From an uncultured Dysgonomonas sp. (GTDB lineage Bacteria; Bacteroidota; Bacteroidia; Bacteroidales; Dysgonomonadaceae): 64,000 nucleotides of DNA. Shown piece by piece: positions 54,353 through 63,358 of this stretch (positions are counted from its first letter, which is position 1; each line of letters starts with the position of its first letter). The stretch spans positions 1-64,000 of the forward strand of contig CALYPL010000007.1 of the NCBI GenBank assembly GCA_945273835.1, written 5' to 3'. A program made the position numbers and the translations under genes. Under the pieces are notes generated by a model. That model was not told the DNA's origin. It was given only the letters and a program-made list of their open reading frames with translations, and did no database searches.

Positions 54353-56164
54353 TTATACACCTTTTCTTTCATTCTCCTTGATAGGCCGTACAGGCTTAAT
54401 GCCTTTTAAAGCATCTAAAATTATTTTATCATAGCCATATACGTCGTCAGCATAATACAGATTATCTTCATTGGGCAACATATAAACGGTACAATAATCT
54501 ATGAATAAAGAAATACCTTGATTGTTGAGAGGAAGTATATCATTCAGTTTCTTCAGTCTACCATCACTCAATAATTTTTTGCTTTGACTTGTCTGTACAT
54601 TTTTATTTATACTGTACAATAATTGATCTTTATATTGATCTGAAACAGGCGATAAGCAAAAAAATGCCAAATCAATCGGTTTCTGCACCCTCACACAGCC
54701 ATGACTGACAGCTCTGTTCTTGTACAAAAAGAATCTTTTGGATGGAGTATCATGCAAATAAACCGAAAAAGCATTATTAAACATAAACTTAATGCGCCCT
54801 AACGAATTTGAGTCACCCGAATCTTGCTTAATCATATATCTGAATGATGCCGGATTGACATTTTTCCAGTCAATCGTAGAACGATCAATTTCTTTATTAT
54901 CCCTGCCGTACAGGCGCATATTGTGTCTTCGCAAATACGAAGTATCACGTTTCTGCATCACAACAGTCTCATTTTTAGCTATACTATGCGGAACATTCCA
55001 TTTCGGATTAAGATTTATATAACTGAGATCAGCCTGAAGCAGCGGTGTTTTATTGGAAGGTAGTCCCACGCATACATTCATATAAAGCGGTAAACTATCT
55101 TTTTGGGTAGCAACCAGTCTAAATGAGGCAACATTGACCTCAATATTTTTATTATGCGTGTTTTTTGACCGTCTCCATCTATAACGCTCCATATTTGCCT
55201 TCAATCTATCCATATAATAACGGATAGGTCTGTTAAGAGCATCAATCCCATTTTTACCGATTTCTTTTTCAGTAGGGTATGACATTTTTTGACGAAACCG
55301 ATTTACAGCTTCCAGTAAATCATCATCAAGAACCATATGAAGGCTATCGTTTATCAAACTATCGGCTACAGGTGAATATTCGCCTGTCATCATCAGACGT
55401 TGAGCAATAAGCGTTATGTTCCTGCTTTTATCGCCAATTTTATAGTTAAGATTTGCACCTTTTTCTTTTATCGCAGGTAATTCTATATCTTTAATACTAT
55501 CAAGTACACGATATTCATGTTGCATACGCAAATAAACGGGGTTCCGCGGTTGAGCATTTATTACGGCAGCCAAAGGATCTTCACGCAAATCGGCATGCAA
55601 CGTATCATAAAAAGTTGAATCGGGTTTCTGAATACAAATAGCATAATCATCAAAGAACAACGATTTCGGATCAAGAAAACCATAAGTCATACCAGCAACA
55701 TATTTGCTTATCAATCGGACCGTAATCTTATTTAATACGGTCAGATTATGATATAAGCTGTCAGACTTACCAATATAATCTCCATCGTTGATAGCGTCTG
55801 TAATTATACCAATACGCTTCCAGTCTTTGAAAAATTCATTTGGCAGACCGTGTTCTTCTACTTTAGCAAAGACAGAAGACAATGATTGCAGGGATTTGAC
55901 ATCCAGCGTATCTTTAATCCACAACGGGGCAAAGTCCGAGCTGCTGAAATATGTGTGCAATATTGAATCGGACTGAGTGGACGATTTCAAACTGTCTTTC
56001 AATATTTGCAAATCAAAATCAGGATATTGTTTAATGAATAATGGTTTATCTGCTTCAGAAAAAATGCCTGAATGTTTTTTCTCGCCACGACCTTTTAATA
56101 TGTTGTCACAACCATTAAGGGCCAATAAAAGAGCGACAGAAAAAAAAGTGAAAATGAATTTCAT
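54353..56164 (-). CDS. L,D-transpeptidase (YcbB/LdtD-like) lipoprotein
   Basis: The 603-residue protein from ATG 56164 begins with a lipoprotein signal FSVALLLALNGC. It has the long N-terminal scaffold of the YcbB type, with a peptidoglycan-binding-like segment (DDDLLEAVNRFRQKMSYPT), and the YkuD catalytic domain with YLHDTPSKRFFLYKNRAVSHGCVRV containing the catalytic Cys in SHGCVR. It makes 3-3 crosslinks or attaches proteins to peptidoglycan. The track start at 56365 would place 67 residues before the signal and run into the era start, so it is rejected. Confidence 0.88.
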   Translation of the reverse strand: MKFIFTFFSVALLLALNGCDNILKGRGEKKHSGIFSEADKPLFIKQYPDFDLQILKDSLKSSTQSDSILHTYFSSSDFAPLWIKDTLDVKSLQSLSSVFAKVEEHGLPNEFFKDWKRIGIITDAINDGDYIGKSDSLYHNLTVLNKITVRLISKYVAGMTYGFLDPKSLFFDDYAICIQKPDSTFYDTLHADLREDPLAAVINAQPRNPVYLRMQHEYRVLDSIKDIELPAIKEKGANLNYKIGDKSRNITLIAQRLMMTGEYSPVADSLINDSLHMVLDDDLLEAVNRFRQKMSYPTEKEIGKNGIDALNRPIRYYMDRLKANMERYRWRRSKNTHNKNIEVNVASFRLVATQKDSLPLYMNVCVGLPSNKTPLLQADLSYINLNPKWNVPHSIAKNETVVMQKRDTSYLRRHNMRLYGRDNKEIDRSTIDWKNVNPASFRYMIKQDSGDSNSLGRIKFMFNNAFSVYLHDTPSKRFFLYKNRAVSHGCVRVQKPIDLAFFCLSPVSDQYKDQLLYSINKNVQTSQSKKLLSDGRLKKLNDILPLNNQGISLFIDYCTVYMLPNEDNLYYADDVYGYDKIILDALKGIKPVRPIKENERKGV

Positions 56165-56293
56165 AATAAATGTAGCCTGTACAAATTTGTCGATAAAGTT
56201 ATTTCGGCCAAAAATAACAAAACTTGATTGAATATACCTTCCTTTTAAACAATCAAATTTTGCATTTGGTTTCATCAATGCTGTAAACTTTTG

Positions 56294-56301
56294 TATTTTT
56301 G
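56294..56301 (+). promoter_or_regulatory. -7 promoter box for era
   Basis: TATTTTTG matches TAnnTTTG, 23 bases before ATG 56325. TTTG at 56265-56268 is 25 bases upstream, longer than usual. Confidence 0.5.
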
Positions 56302-56324
56302 TTACAAATATCAAATAATTGAAT

Positions 56325-57206
56325 ATGCATAAATCGGGTTTCGTAAATATTGTAGGCAATCCCAACGTGGGTAAATCAACATTAATGAATGTGCTTGTCG
56401 GCGAAAAAATATCTATTATTACCTCTAAAGCACAGACAACACGTCATCGCATTTTGGGAATTGTAAATACGGACGAATATCAGATTGTATATTCGGACAC
56501 TCCGGGCGTACTTCGTCCAAACTACAAGTTGCAAGAATCAATGCTTGGCTTTTCGCAATCGGCGTTGAATGATGCTGATGTGCTATTGTATATGACGGAT
56601 GTGGTTGAAACGATAGACAAAAATGAAGAATTTCTTCAGAAAGTTCAACGCACGGATGCGCCTGTTTTATTACTTATCAATAAAATAGACCAAACAAATC
56701 AGAAGGAACTCGAAAATATGGTGGCTAAGTGGCATGAGTTATTGCCCAAAGCGGAAATATATCCTATTTCAGCGTTAAATAAATTCAATATTGCAGCCAT
56801 TCAAAAACGCATATTAGAACTTTTACCCGATTCACCCCCCTATTTCGAGAAAGACGCTATGACCGACCGTCCGGCACGTTTTTTCGTGACAGAGATCATA
56901 CGTGAAAAAATCCTTCTTTATTATCAGAAAGAAATTCCGTATGCGGTTGAAGTGGTTGTAGAAGAATTTAAAGAAGAAAAAGACATTATCAATATACGCG
57001 CACTGATCATTGTTGAACGTGATGCACAAAAAGGCATTATCATCGGTCATCAGGGAAAAGCCATCAAAAAAGTCGGAACAATGGCACGTAAAGACATTGA
57101 ACGGTTCTTTGATAAAAAAGTATTTCTTGAAATGTACGTTAAAGTTGAAAAAGACTGGCGTAGCCGTGATAATTTATTACAACGCTTTGGCTATATACTT
57201 GATTAA
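56325..57206 (+). CDS. era: GTPase Era
   Basis: Era binds 16S rRNA and helps 30S assembly. The 293-residue protein has the G1 motif GNPNVGKSTLMNVLVGEK, G3 DTPGV, G4 NKID and G5 SALN in the GTPase part, then a C-terminal KH domain with GIIIGHQGKAIKKVGTMARKDIE. The track start at 56319 is a TTG two codons earlier; ATG 56325 is preferred. It is followed after 2 bases by the TIGR02757 gene. Confidence 0.96.
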   Translation: MHKSGFVNIVGNPNVGKSTLMNVLVGEKISIITSKAQTTRHRILGIVNTDEYQIVYSDTPGVLRPNYKLQESMLGFSQSALNDADVLLYMTDVVETIDKNEEFLQKVQRTDAPVLLLINKIDQTNQKELENMVAKWHELLPKAEIYPISALNKFNIAAIQKRILELLPDSPPYFEKDAMTDRPARFFVTEIIREKILLYYQKEIPYAVEVVVEEFKEEKDIINIRALIIVERDAQKGIIIGHQGKAIKKVGTMARKDIERFFDKKVFLEMYVKVEKDWRSRDNLLQRFGYILD

Positions 57207-57208
57207 AA

Positions 57209-57994
57209 TTGAAGAAGAACAATATAGCTGGGCTTAAAGATTTTCTCGACCGAAAAGCTGAACAGTATAACACTCCGGCCTTCATCGATAATGATCCGAT
57301 CTGTATTCCTCATAGTTTCACATTGAGGCAAGATATTGAGATCATGGGGTTCTTTGCATCCATTTTCGCATGGGGACAACGTAAAACCATCATCAATAAG
57401 TGCCGTGAATTAGCGTTGAGGATGGACAATGCGCCTTTCGATTTCATCGTAAATCACAGTGATACTGACTTAAAAAAATTATTAGATTTCAAACATCGCA
57501 CATTCAACGATACTGATCTTTTATACTGCATCGATTTCTTCAAACGTCATTTCACTGAATTTAAAACACTTGAAGAAGCATTCTTTCCTTCAGAGAATAT
57601 GACAGTAGAAGAAGGGTTGAATTATTTTCATACCTATTTTTTTTCACATCCTGACGCACCCCGACGTACAGTAAAACATATCCCCTCGCCTATCAGAAAA
57701 TCTGCCTGTAAACGTTTAAATATGTTTTTGCGTTGGATGGTGCGAAACGATGAAAGAGGCGTGGATTTTGGTATTTGGCATAAAATCAAACCTAAAGATT
57801 TAATTTGTCCCCTCGATTTGCACGTTGAACGTACAGCCAGAAAACTGGGACTACTCAACAGGGAAAAACCCGACTGGCAAGCTGCAGTTGAGTTGACCTC
57901 AAACCTCAGCAAACTAAATGCGGAAGACCCTGTAAATTACGACTTTGCTCTCTTCGGAATATCTATTGAAGAGAAATGTATTTTTGAGTTATAG
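57209..57994 (+). CDS. TIGR02757/DUF2400 family protein
   Basis: The 261-residue protein matches the TIGR02757 family by IMGFFASIFAWGQRKTIINKC, SACKRLNMFLRWMVR and PLDLHVERTARKLGLL. It resembles helix-hairpin-helix DNA glycosylases in fold, but no activity is established that I know of. It begins at TTG, 2 bases after era; an in-frame stop lies just upstream and no ATG occurs before the conserved region, so the TTG start is real or nearly so. Confidence 0.85.
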   Translation: MKKNNIAGLKDFLDRKAEQYNTPAFIDNDPICIPHSFTLRQDIEIMGFFASIFAWGQRKTIINKCRELALRMDNAPFDFIVNHSDTDLKKLLDFKHRTFNDTDLLYCIDFFKRHFTEFKTLEEAFFPSENMTVEEGLNYFHTYFFSHPDAPRRTVKHIPSPIRKSACKRLNMFLRWMVRNDERGVDFGIWHKIKPKDLICPLDLHVERTARKLGLLNREKPDWQAAVELTSNLSKLNAEDPVNYDFALFGISIEEKCIFEL

Positions 57995-58044
57995 AGTTGC
58001 ATCAAAAAAGCAATCCATTTCTCATTCATGCTATCTTTTTTTCA

Positions 58045-58052
58045 TATATTTG
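58045..58052 (+). promoter_or_regulatory. -7 promoter box for rsmI
   Basis: TATATTTG matches TAnnTTTG. It is only 8 bases before the track start ATG 58061, so transcription would begin almost on that codon; ATG 58079 is more plausible. Confidence 0.5.
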
Positions 58053-58078
58053 TTTGATTTATGATACAGAAAACAACT

Positions 58079-58753
58079 ATGGGTAAATTGTATATCGTAC
58101 CCACTCCGATAGGCAATCTTGAAGATATGACTTTTCGGGCAGTGAGGTTATTAAAAGAAGTAGATCTGATTCTTGCAGAAGACACCAGAACATCAGGTAT
58201 TCTACTGAAGCACTACGACATACAGACTAAAATGCAATCGTATCATAAGTTCAACGAGCATAAAGCTATATCGCATATTATAGATCGGTTAAAAGGCGGA
58301 GAAATTATAGCTCTTATATCTGATGCCGGCACACCCGGCATATCCGATCCCGGATTTCTGATTGCACGTGAAGCCGCGCGCGAGAATATTGATGTTGAAT
58401 GCTTACCCGGTGCCACAGCATTTGTTCCGGCATTAGTCGGTTCGGGCATCCCTTGCGACAAATTTTGTTTTGAAGGTTTTCTACCACAAAAAAAAGGACG
58501 TATGACTCGTCTGAAAAATTTAGCTGACGAAGAACGTACAATTGTGTTTTACGAGTCGCCGCACCGCATCGTCAAAACATTGACCCAACTTGCTGAATAC
58601 ATGGGCGAAGAACGCTTTGCAGCAACCTGTCGGGAGATATCAAAAAAATACGAAGAAACACTTCGTGGTACTTTGAAAGAACTAATTATGCATTTTACTT
58701 TAAACGAACCGAAGGGGGAATTTGTTATAGTAGTATCTGGAAAAGAAAATTAA
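58079..58753 (+). CDS. rsmI: 16S rRNA (cytidine-2'-O-)-methyltransferase RsmI
   Basis: RsmI methylates the ribose of C1402 in the ribosomal P site. The 224-residue protein starts MGKLYIVPTPIGNLEDMTFRAVR, the family's SAM-binding opening, and has AEDTRTSGILLKHY, ALISDAGTPGISDPGF, CLPGATAFVPALVGSG and FYESPHRI. The start was moved 18 bases downstream because of the promoter box. Confidence 0.95.
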   Translation: MGKLYIVPTPIGNLEDMTFRAVRLLKEVDLILAEDTRTSGILLKHYDIQTKMQSYHKFNEHKAISHIIDRLKGGEIIALISDAGTPGISDPGFLIAREAARENIDVECLPGATAFVPALVGSGIPCDKFCFEGFLPQKKGRMTRLKNLADEERTIVFYESPHRIVKTLTQLAEYMGEERFAATCREISKKYEETLRGTLKELIMHFTLNEPKGEFVIVVSGKEN

Positions 58754-58775
58754 GAATTATTAAACAAGAATTTAT

Positions 58776-59648
58776 ATGAAAAAATTATTTATCGGATGCG
58801 CTTGCTTGGCTTTATTAGCTTCATGTAACGTAAAAAATTCGAGCGAATACAAAGCTCTTCAGGCTGAAAAAGATTCTTTGGCTCAATTAAATGCAAAAAG
58901 CAATGGTGAGTTGACTGAAATGATGGGAGTCATCAACGATGTTGAAGAAAATTTCAGACAAATAAAAGAAGCTGAAAAGTATCTTACAATCGAATCGCAA
59001 GGTAAGGGTGAAATGAACTCTGATACAAAAACTCGTGTTCGTGATGATTTCGCCATGATCAACGATATGTTACAAAAAAACAAAGATCAGATTAACAAAC
59101 TGAACCAACGCCTGAAAAACAGTGGCGGCGAAAACTCAAGTCTGAAAAAAATGGTGGAACGCCTGAATGCCGAACTTCAAGATCGTGGAAAAACTATTGC
59201 CGATCTACAAGCCGCATTGACAAAACGTGACGCTCAGATAGCAGAACTTGAGGTGAATATGAAAAACCTGAACGATAACGTGGAAACTCTTAACGCTCAA
59301 GCTCAAAAACAGGCTGAAACCATCAAGCAACAGGATAAAGAAATCAATTCGGCTTATTATATGTTTGGTACAGGCAAGGAGCTAAAAGAATCGAAAGTGA
59401 TTTCAGGAGGTTTTCTTGCTTCAACTAAAGTTTTGAGCCAGAATATTGAAAGAAGCAAGTTTATAAAAATTGATATCCGTGACCTAAAAAGTATTCCGGT
59501 ATACGCCAAGAAAGCAAAAGTACTTTCTGAACATCCTAAAGACAGTTATAAACTTGAAAAAGACAATACCGACAATGTGGTGTTGAAAATTTCAGACTAT
59601 CAGAAATTCTGGAGCTTGACAAGATATCTGATTATTGAAGTAAACTAA
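58776..59648 (+). CDS. Coiled-coil lipoprotein, possibly Cbp1-like
   Basis: The 290-residue protein has a lipoprotein signal ending LALLASC and a long coiled coil (about residues 25-190, e.g. LQAEKDSLAQLNAKS, NKDQINKLNQRLKNS, LTKRDAQIAELEVNMKNL), then a globular end with YYMFGTGKELKESKVISGGFL. It resembles the Bacteroides Cbp1 collagen-binding glycoprotein adhesins, but that match is from memory. It is found 22 bases after rsmI and is followed by a strong terminator. Confidence 0.75.
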   Translation: MKKLFIGCACLALLASCNVKNSSEYKALQAEKDSLAQLNAKSNGELTEMMGVINDVEENFRQIKEAEKYLTIESQGKGEMNSDTKTRVRDDFAMINDMLQKNKDQINKLNQRLKNSGGENSSLKKMVERLNAELQDRGKTIADLQAALTKRDAQIAELEVNMKNLNDNVETLNAQAQKQAETIKQQDKEINSAYYMFGTGKELKESKVISGGFLASTKVLSQNIERSKFIKIDIRDLKSIPVYAKKAKVLSEHPKDSYKLEKDNTDNVVLKISDYQKFWSLTRYLIIEVN

Positions 59649-59669
59649 TAGTTTATCTACGCATAGAAT

Positions 59670-59702
59670 AAAGCCGATGTAAAAGATTATTACATCGGCT
59701 TT
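59670..59702. terminator. Bidirectional terminator between the lipoprotein and symporter genes
   Basis: AAAGCCGATGTAA pairs with TTACATCGGCTTT (13 bp) around a 7-base loop, with T residues following on the plus strand. Both flanking genes end here. Confidence 0.87.
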
Positions 59703-59725
59703 TATTTTAATAATAGATGTCTGAA

Positions 59726-61168
59726 CTAATGTTTTCTGACAGCAATAGACCATAAACCCAAAACAGTGAGAATACCATTAAATAAAAGTATTTCATAACC
59801 TACAACATATCCGAAATATTCCTTTAATATATATTCAACCACAAAACTTAAAATCGGAGCTAACACGCAAATGAGAGGAACGAATTTATCTCTTAGGTCT
59901 ACTTTTGTGAAAAGTCCCATAAAAAACATACCCAACAACGGACCGTATGTATATGATGCGGCTTTATAAATCGTATCAAGTATATTGCTTTGTCCAACAT
60001 GATGAATAACAAGAATAACGATCAGAAAAAGCAAGCTGACAGATAAATGTACCCATTGCCTTATCCGCTTAGCTTGTAAAGCATCTTTTTTATCAGTATT
60101 CAACAAGTCTACACAAACCGAAGTGGTAAGGGAAGCTAACGCAGAATCCGCATTTGAAAATGAGGAGGCTATCATTCCGATAGTAAAACAAATTAGCACA
60201 GGCAAACCTAAGTATTCGGTAGCCAGTAAGGGTAAAATTTCATCCGACTTATCGGGTAATACAATGTTATTTTGTGAAGCGAAAAGTAATAACAGGATAC
60301 CTAAAGCCAAAAACAAGAAATTGAATGGAGTAAACGCCATCCCATAACTTACCATGTTTTTTTGAGCATCACGCAGATTAGGGCAAGTAAGATTTTTTTG
60401 CATCATATCCTGATCAAGTCCTGTCATCACTATCACGATCAATGCACCACTGAAAAATTGCTTAAAAAAGTTCTGACGGGATGCCCAATCATCAAACACA
60501 AATATGCGGGCATGTTCACTCGTTGAAATCGCATTAACGATTCCATAAAAGTTTAAATTCAGATTTGCCGCAACCTGATAGATTATCAATACAAGTGCTA
60601 TAATCAGACATAATGTTTGCAACGCATCCGTCCAAACAATTGTTCTTATTCCGCTGCGATGTGTATAAAGCCAAATAAAAAGTATGATTGTTGAAACGGT
60701 CACAAAAAACGGCACATGCCAAGCATCGAATACCAACGCTTGCAATATAAGCGCCACAAGATACAACTTCGCAGCGGAGCCTATTATGCGTGAAAGTATG
60801 AAAAAAGATGCACCAGTTCTATAGGAACATACTCCAAAACGTTGTTCTAAATATCCGTAAATTGTAGTCAGATTCCGTTTATAATATAGAGGTAAAAGCA
60901 CATATGCCACAAACAGGTATCCGGGTATAAAGCCAAGCACCATTTGCATATAGGTCATATCCAATTTTCCCACCATACCGGGTACAGAAACAAATGTAAC
61001 GCCGGAAATGGAACTGCCTATCATACCGATTGCAACAATATACCAAGGCGACCGGCGACTCCCCATAAAAAATGCCTCGTTGTCAGTTTGTTTTTTAGCT
61101 GTTAAATAGGATATCAGCATCAACAGACCGAAATAGAAAAGAATGATAAGTAATATGATTATACCCAT
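59726..61168 (-). CDS. Sodium:solute symporter (SSS family)
   Basis: The 480-residue protein has about 13 membrane helices and SSS features: GSSISGVTFVSVPGMVGKLDMTYMQMVLG near the start, TIYGYLEQRFG, and IGMIASSFSNADSALASLTTSV, the sodium-site helix. The substrate (sugar, proline, sialic acid or other) cannot be told by eye. It is a single-gene unit with its own promoter and a shared terminator. Confidence 0.88.
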   Translation of the reverse strand: MGIIILLIILFYFGLLMLISYLTAKKQTDNEAFFMGSRRSPWYIVAIGMIGSSISGVTFVSVPGMVGKLDMTYMQMVLGFIPGYLFVAYVLLPLYYKRNLTTIYGYLEQRFGVCSYRTGASFFILSRIIGSAAKLYLVALILQALVFDAWHVPFFVTVSTIILFIWLYTHRSGIRTIVWTDALQTLCLIIALVLIIYQVAANLNLNFYGIVNAISTSEHARIFVFDDWASRQNFFKQFFSGALIVIVMTGLDQDMMQKNLTCPNLRDAQKNMVSYGMAFTPFNFLFLALGILLLLFASQNNIVLPDKSDEILPLLATEYLGLPVLICFTIGMIASSFSNADSALASLTTSVCVDLLNTDKKDALQAKRIRQWVHLSVSLLFLIVILVIHHVGQSNILDTIYKAASYTYGPLLGMFFMGLFTKVDLRDKFVPLICVLAPILSFVVEYILKEYFGYVVGYEILLFNGILTVLGLWSIAVRKH

Positions 61169-61191
61169 TTTGATTATTGGCTTTTATCTTG

Positions 61192-61223
61192 CAAAAGTAT
61201 AAGAAATAGTAACTGAGGTCAAA
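61192..61223 (-). promoter_or_regulatory. Promoter of the sodium:solute symporter gene
   Basis: On the minus strand TTTG (61220-61223) is followed after 20 bases by TACTTTTG (61192-61199), close to the standard TTTG-N19-TAnnTTTG. It ends 24 bases before the start codon. Confidence 0.65.
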
Positions 61224-61360
61224 TCCTCAAAATAAAAGAAAGTAGGTTAAGCGTAAACTTGTACAGATATTTTGCCTCTATATAAATATGTAAAGATGTA
61301 AAAATGTTTTCTTTATAATGGAGAAGCGATGGATTCTAAATATTTCTTCACCAGTCATAA

Positions 61361-61389
61361 AAAATCCCCGCTCATATGGGCGGGGATTT
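61361..61389 (-). terminator. Terminator after yidC
   Basis: AAATCCCCGC and GCGGGGATTT form a GC-rich 10-bp stem with an 8-base loop. On the minus strand it runs into U residues, 14 bases after the yidC stop. Confidence 0.85.
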
Positions 61390-61402
61390 AACTATATCAT
61401 TA

Positions 61403-63331
61403 TTATTTTCGTTTTCCTTTCTTATTATTCTGTTCTCTCATTTGCTTCTGTTGCATACGCTGTGCTTCTTCGAGACGTGCCATGAAACCTGATTTCTTTT
61501 TAGGCTTCTTTTTGTTTTCTTCAAGCTGAGCTAAAAGTTTCTCCTCATCAACAGCATATCTAAATCCTAATGTCAACAAAATAGTTATCAGTAATGAAAT
61601 GAAATAATAGTATGTCAAACCGGAAGGATAATCGTTCAGAACAAACAAGAAAATCAAAGGCATCAGATACATCATCCATTTCATTCCCGGCATTTGTTGT
61701 TGACCTGTATTAGTCATTTCCATATTGAATTTGGTGTAAATAATGTTTGTCACCGTCATCAGAATACAGAATAAGCTGATATGGTTGTTAAATAACCAAG
61801 AAATGATAGGAATATTTGCTGTCCATTCTATCACCGCATCGTAAGTTGATAAATCGGAAGCCCACAAGAAACTTTCTTGACGTAAGTCCAATGCACTCGG
61901 GAAGAACTGGAATAGGGCAATCAGAATAGGCATTTGTAACAACAATGGTATACAACCTGCCATTGGATTCACTCCCGCTTGCCGATAAAGATTCATTACG
62001 GCTTGCTGTTTCTCCATAGCTTGTTCCTGCTTCGGATATTTCTCACTAAGCTCGTCAACCTGAGGCTTAAGTACGCGCATCTTGGCCGAAGACTTGAATG
62101 ATTTGAATGTAAGCGGTGATATGATCACTTTGACAATAATTGTCAGCAAAAGAATAATTATTCCGATAGACATACCTGTCGATTTAAGCAAATTGAAAAC
62201 AGGTATTACGAAATATTGATTCACCCAACGGAAGACTGTCCATCCAAGATAAACTAATTTATCAAGATCTAATTGTTGGGTATTATCTTTCAGATTCTTA
62301 TCATAACTCTTTAGGTGTGAGTAATCAAGTGGTCCTAAATAAAATCCAAAACCTGTAGAAAGGCTATTGTCTTTTGCATTAAAATTAGGCTGAAGATACA
62401 ATTTAGCTGTATAATCTTTCAGATAATCGTTCGATGAAAGGATACGGGAATCCATCTGAACGGTTTTGAAATCGGTATCAGCTATAAGGATGGATGAAAA
62501 ATATTGATCTTTGAAAGCAACCCACTTAATAGGAGCTTCACTTGCTTCACGCGAATCGTTTTTGCTTTCGCTCAGATCTTTCACGTCACCACCAACATAC
62601 TTATATGAAATGCGCGAATGGCGTTGTTCATTCTTTATACTTTTTTCCTGACGTGCCAATTTATGTGACCAGAGAAATTCAAACATTTCTGCCGATTCAC
62701 GATCGAGCATATTCTCTAATCCTTGTACATTGACATCGCATTTAACCATATAATCGTCTTTCGAGAGCGTGTAAATAACATCAATATATTTTGATGGTGT
62801 GAACGAATGACGCAACCAAATGATATGGCTATCGTTGCTCGGCATCACTTCGAACATCAAATCTTGAGTTTCTAATGCTCTTCTTTGTTTGTCTCTTAAC
62901 TGAAGATAAAATTTGGTATTATCATCATTAACCAAACATACGGTGGAATCTCCGAAAGATTTTTTATAGTTTTTGAGTAATGCCTGTTTTAACTGCGCAC
63001 CTTTTGTGGAAAAAGTCAGTTTCAGTTTATTGTTTTCAAGCACAATCGTTTTTTCAGCCAAATCTTTTTTCGACAATACGCTATCAGCTGTCACGGATGT
63101 GGAGTCGACATTATTTGCTGAAGCCCCCGCCAATTCTCCCCAAGGATTATTTACTGAACTTAAAGAATCTCCACGTTCAAAACTTAAAACGTCCTGTCGA
63201 TTTTCAATAATCTCTTTATTTTCGGTAACGAGCTTGTCTTTTTGTTTTTCAGCCTCTTTACTCGAATATATCGAAAATCCTATAAATACTGCGATGATCA
63301 GGATGAAGCCTGTGATGGTATTTTTATCCAT
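61403..63331 (-). CDS. yidC: Membrane protein insertase YidC
   Basis: YidC inserts proteins into the inner membrane alone or with SecYEG. The 642-residue protein has the N-terminal helix (ITGFILIIAVFIGFSIYSS), a large periplasmic P1 domain (about residues 75-360), then the five-helix 60KD_IMP core with IIVKVIISPLTFKSFKSSAKMRVLKPQ, NPMAGCIPLLLQMPILIALFQFF and WMMYLMPLIFLFVLNDYPSGLTYYY, and a lysine-rich tail for ribosome contact. It lies 27 bases downstream of pyrG. Confidence 0.97.
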   Translation of the reverse strand: MDKNTITGFILIIAVFIGFSIYSSKEAEKQKDKLVTENKEIIENRQDVLSFERGDSLSSVNNPWGELAGASANNVDSTSVTADSVLSKKDLAEKTIVLENNKLKLTFSTKGAQLKQALLKNYKKSFGDSTVCLVNDDNTKFYLQLRDKQRRALETQDLMFEVMPSNDSHIIWLRHSFTPSKYIDVIYTLSKDDYMVKCDVNVQGLENMLDRESAEMFEFLWSHKLARQEKSIKNEQRHSRISYKYVGGDVKDLSESKNDSREASEAPIKWVAFKDQYFSSILIADTDFKTVQMDSRILSSNDYLKDYTAKLYLQPNFNAKDNSLSTGFGFYLGPLDYSHLKSYDKNLKDNTQQLDLDKLVYLGWTVFRWVNQYFVIPVFNLLKSTGMSIGIIILLLTIIVKVIISPLTFKSFKSSAKMRVLKPQVDELSEKYPKQEQAMEKQQAVMNLYRQAGVNPMAGCIPLLLQMPILIALFQFFPSALDLRQESFLWASDLSTYDAVIEWTANIPIISWLFNNHISLFCILMTVTNIIYTKFNMEMTNTGQQQMPGMKWMMYLMPLIFLFVLNDYPSGLTYYYFISLLITILLTLGFRYAVDEEKLLAQLEENKKKPKKKSGFMARLEEAQRMQQKQMREQNNKKGKRK

Positions 63332-63358
63332 TTATAACGTCTATCTTTGTAAATGCTT

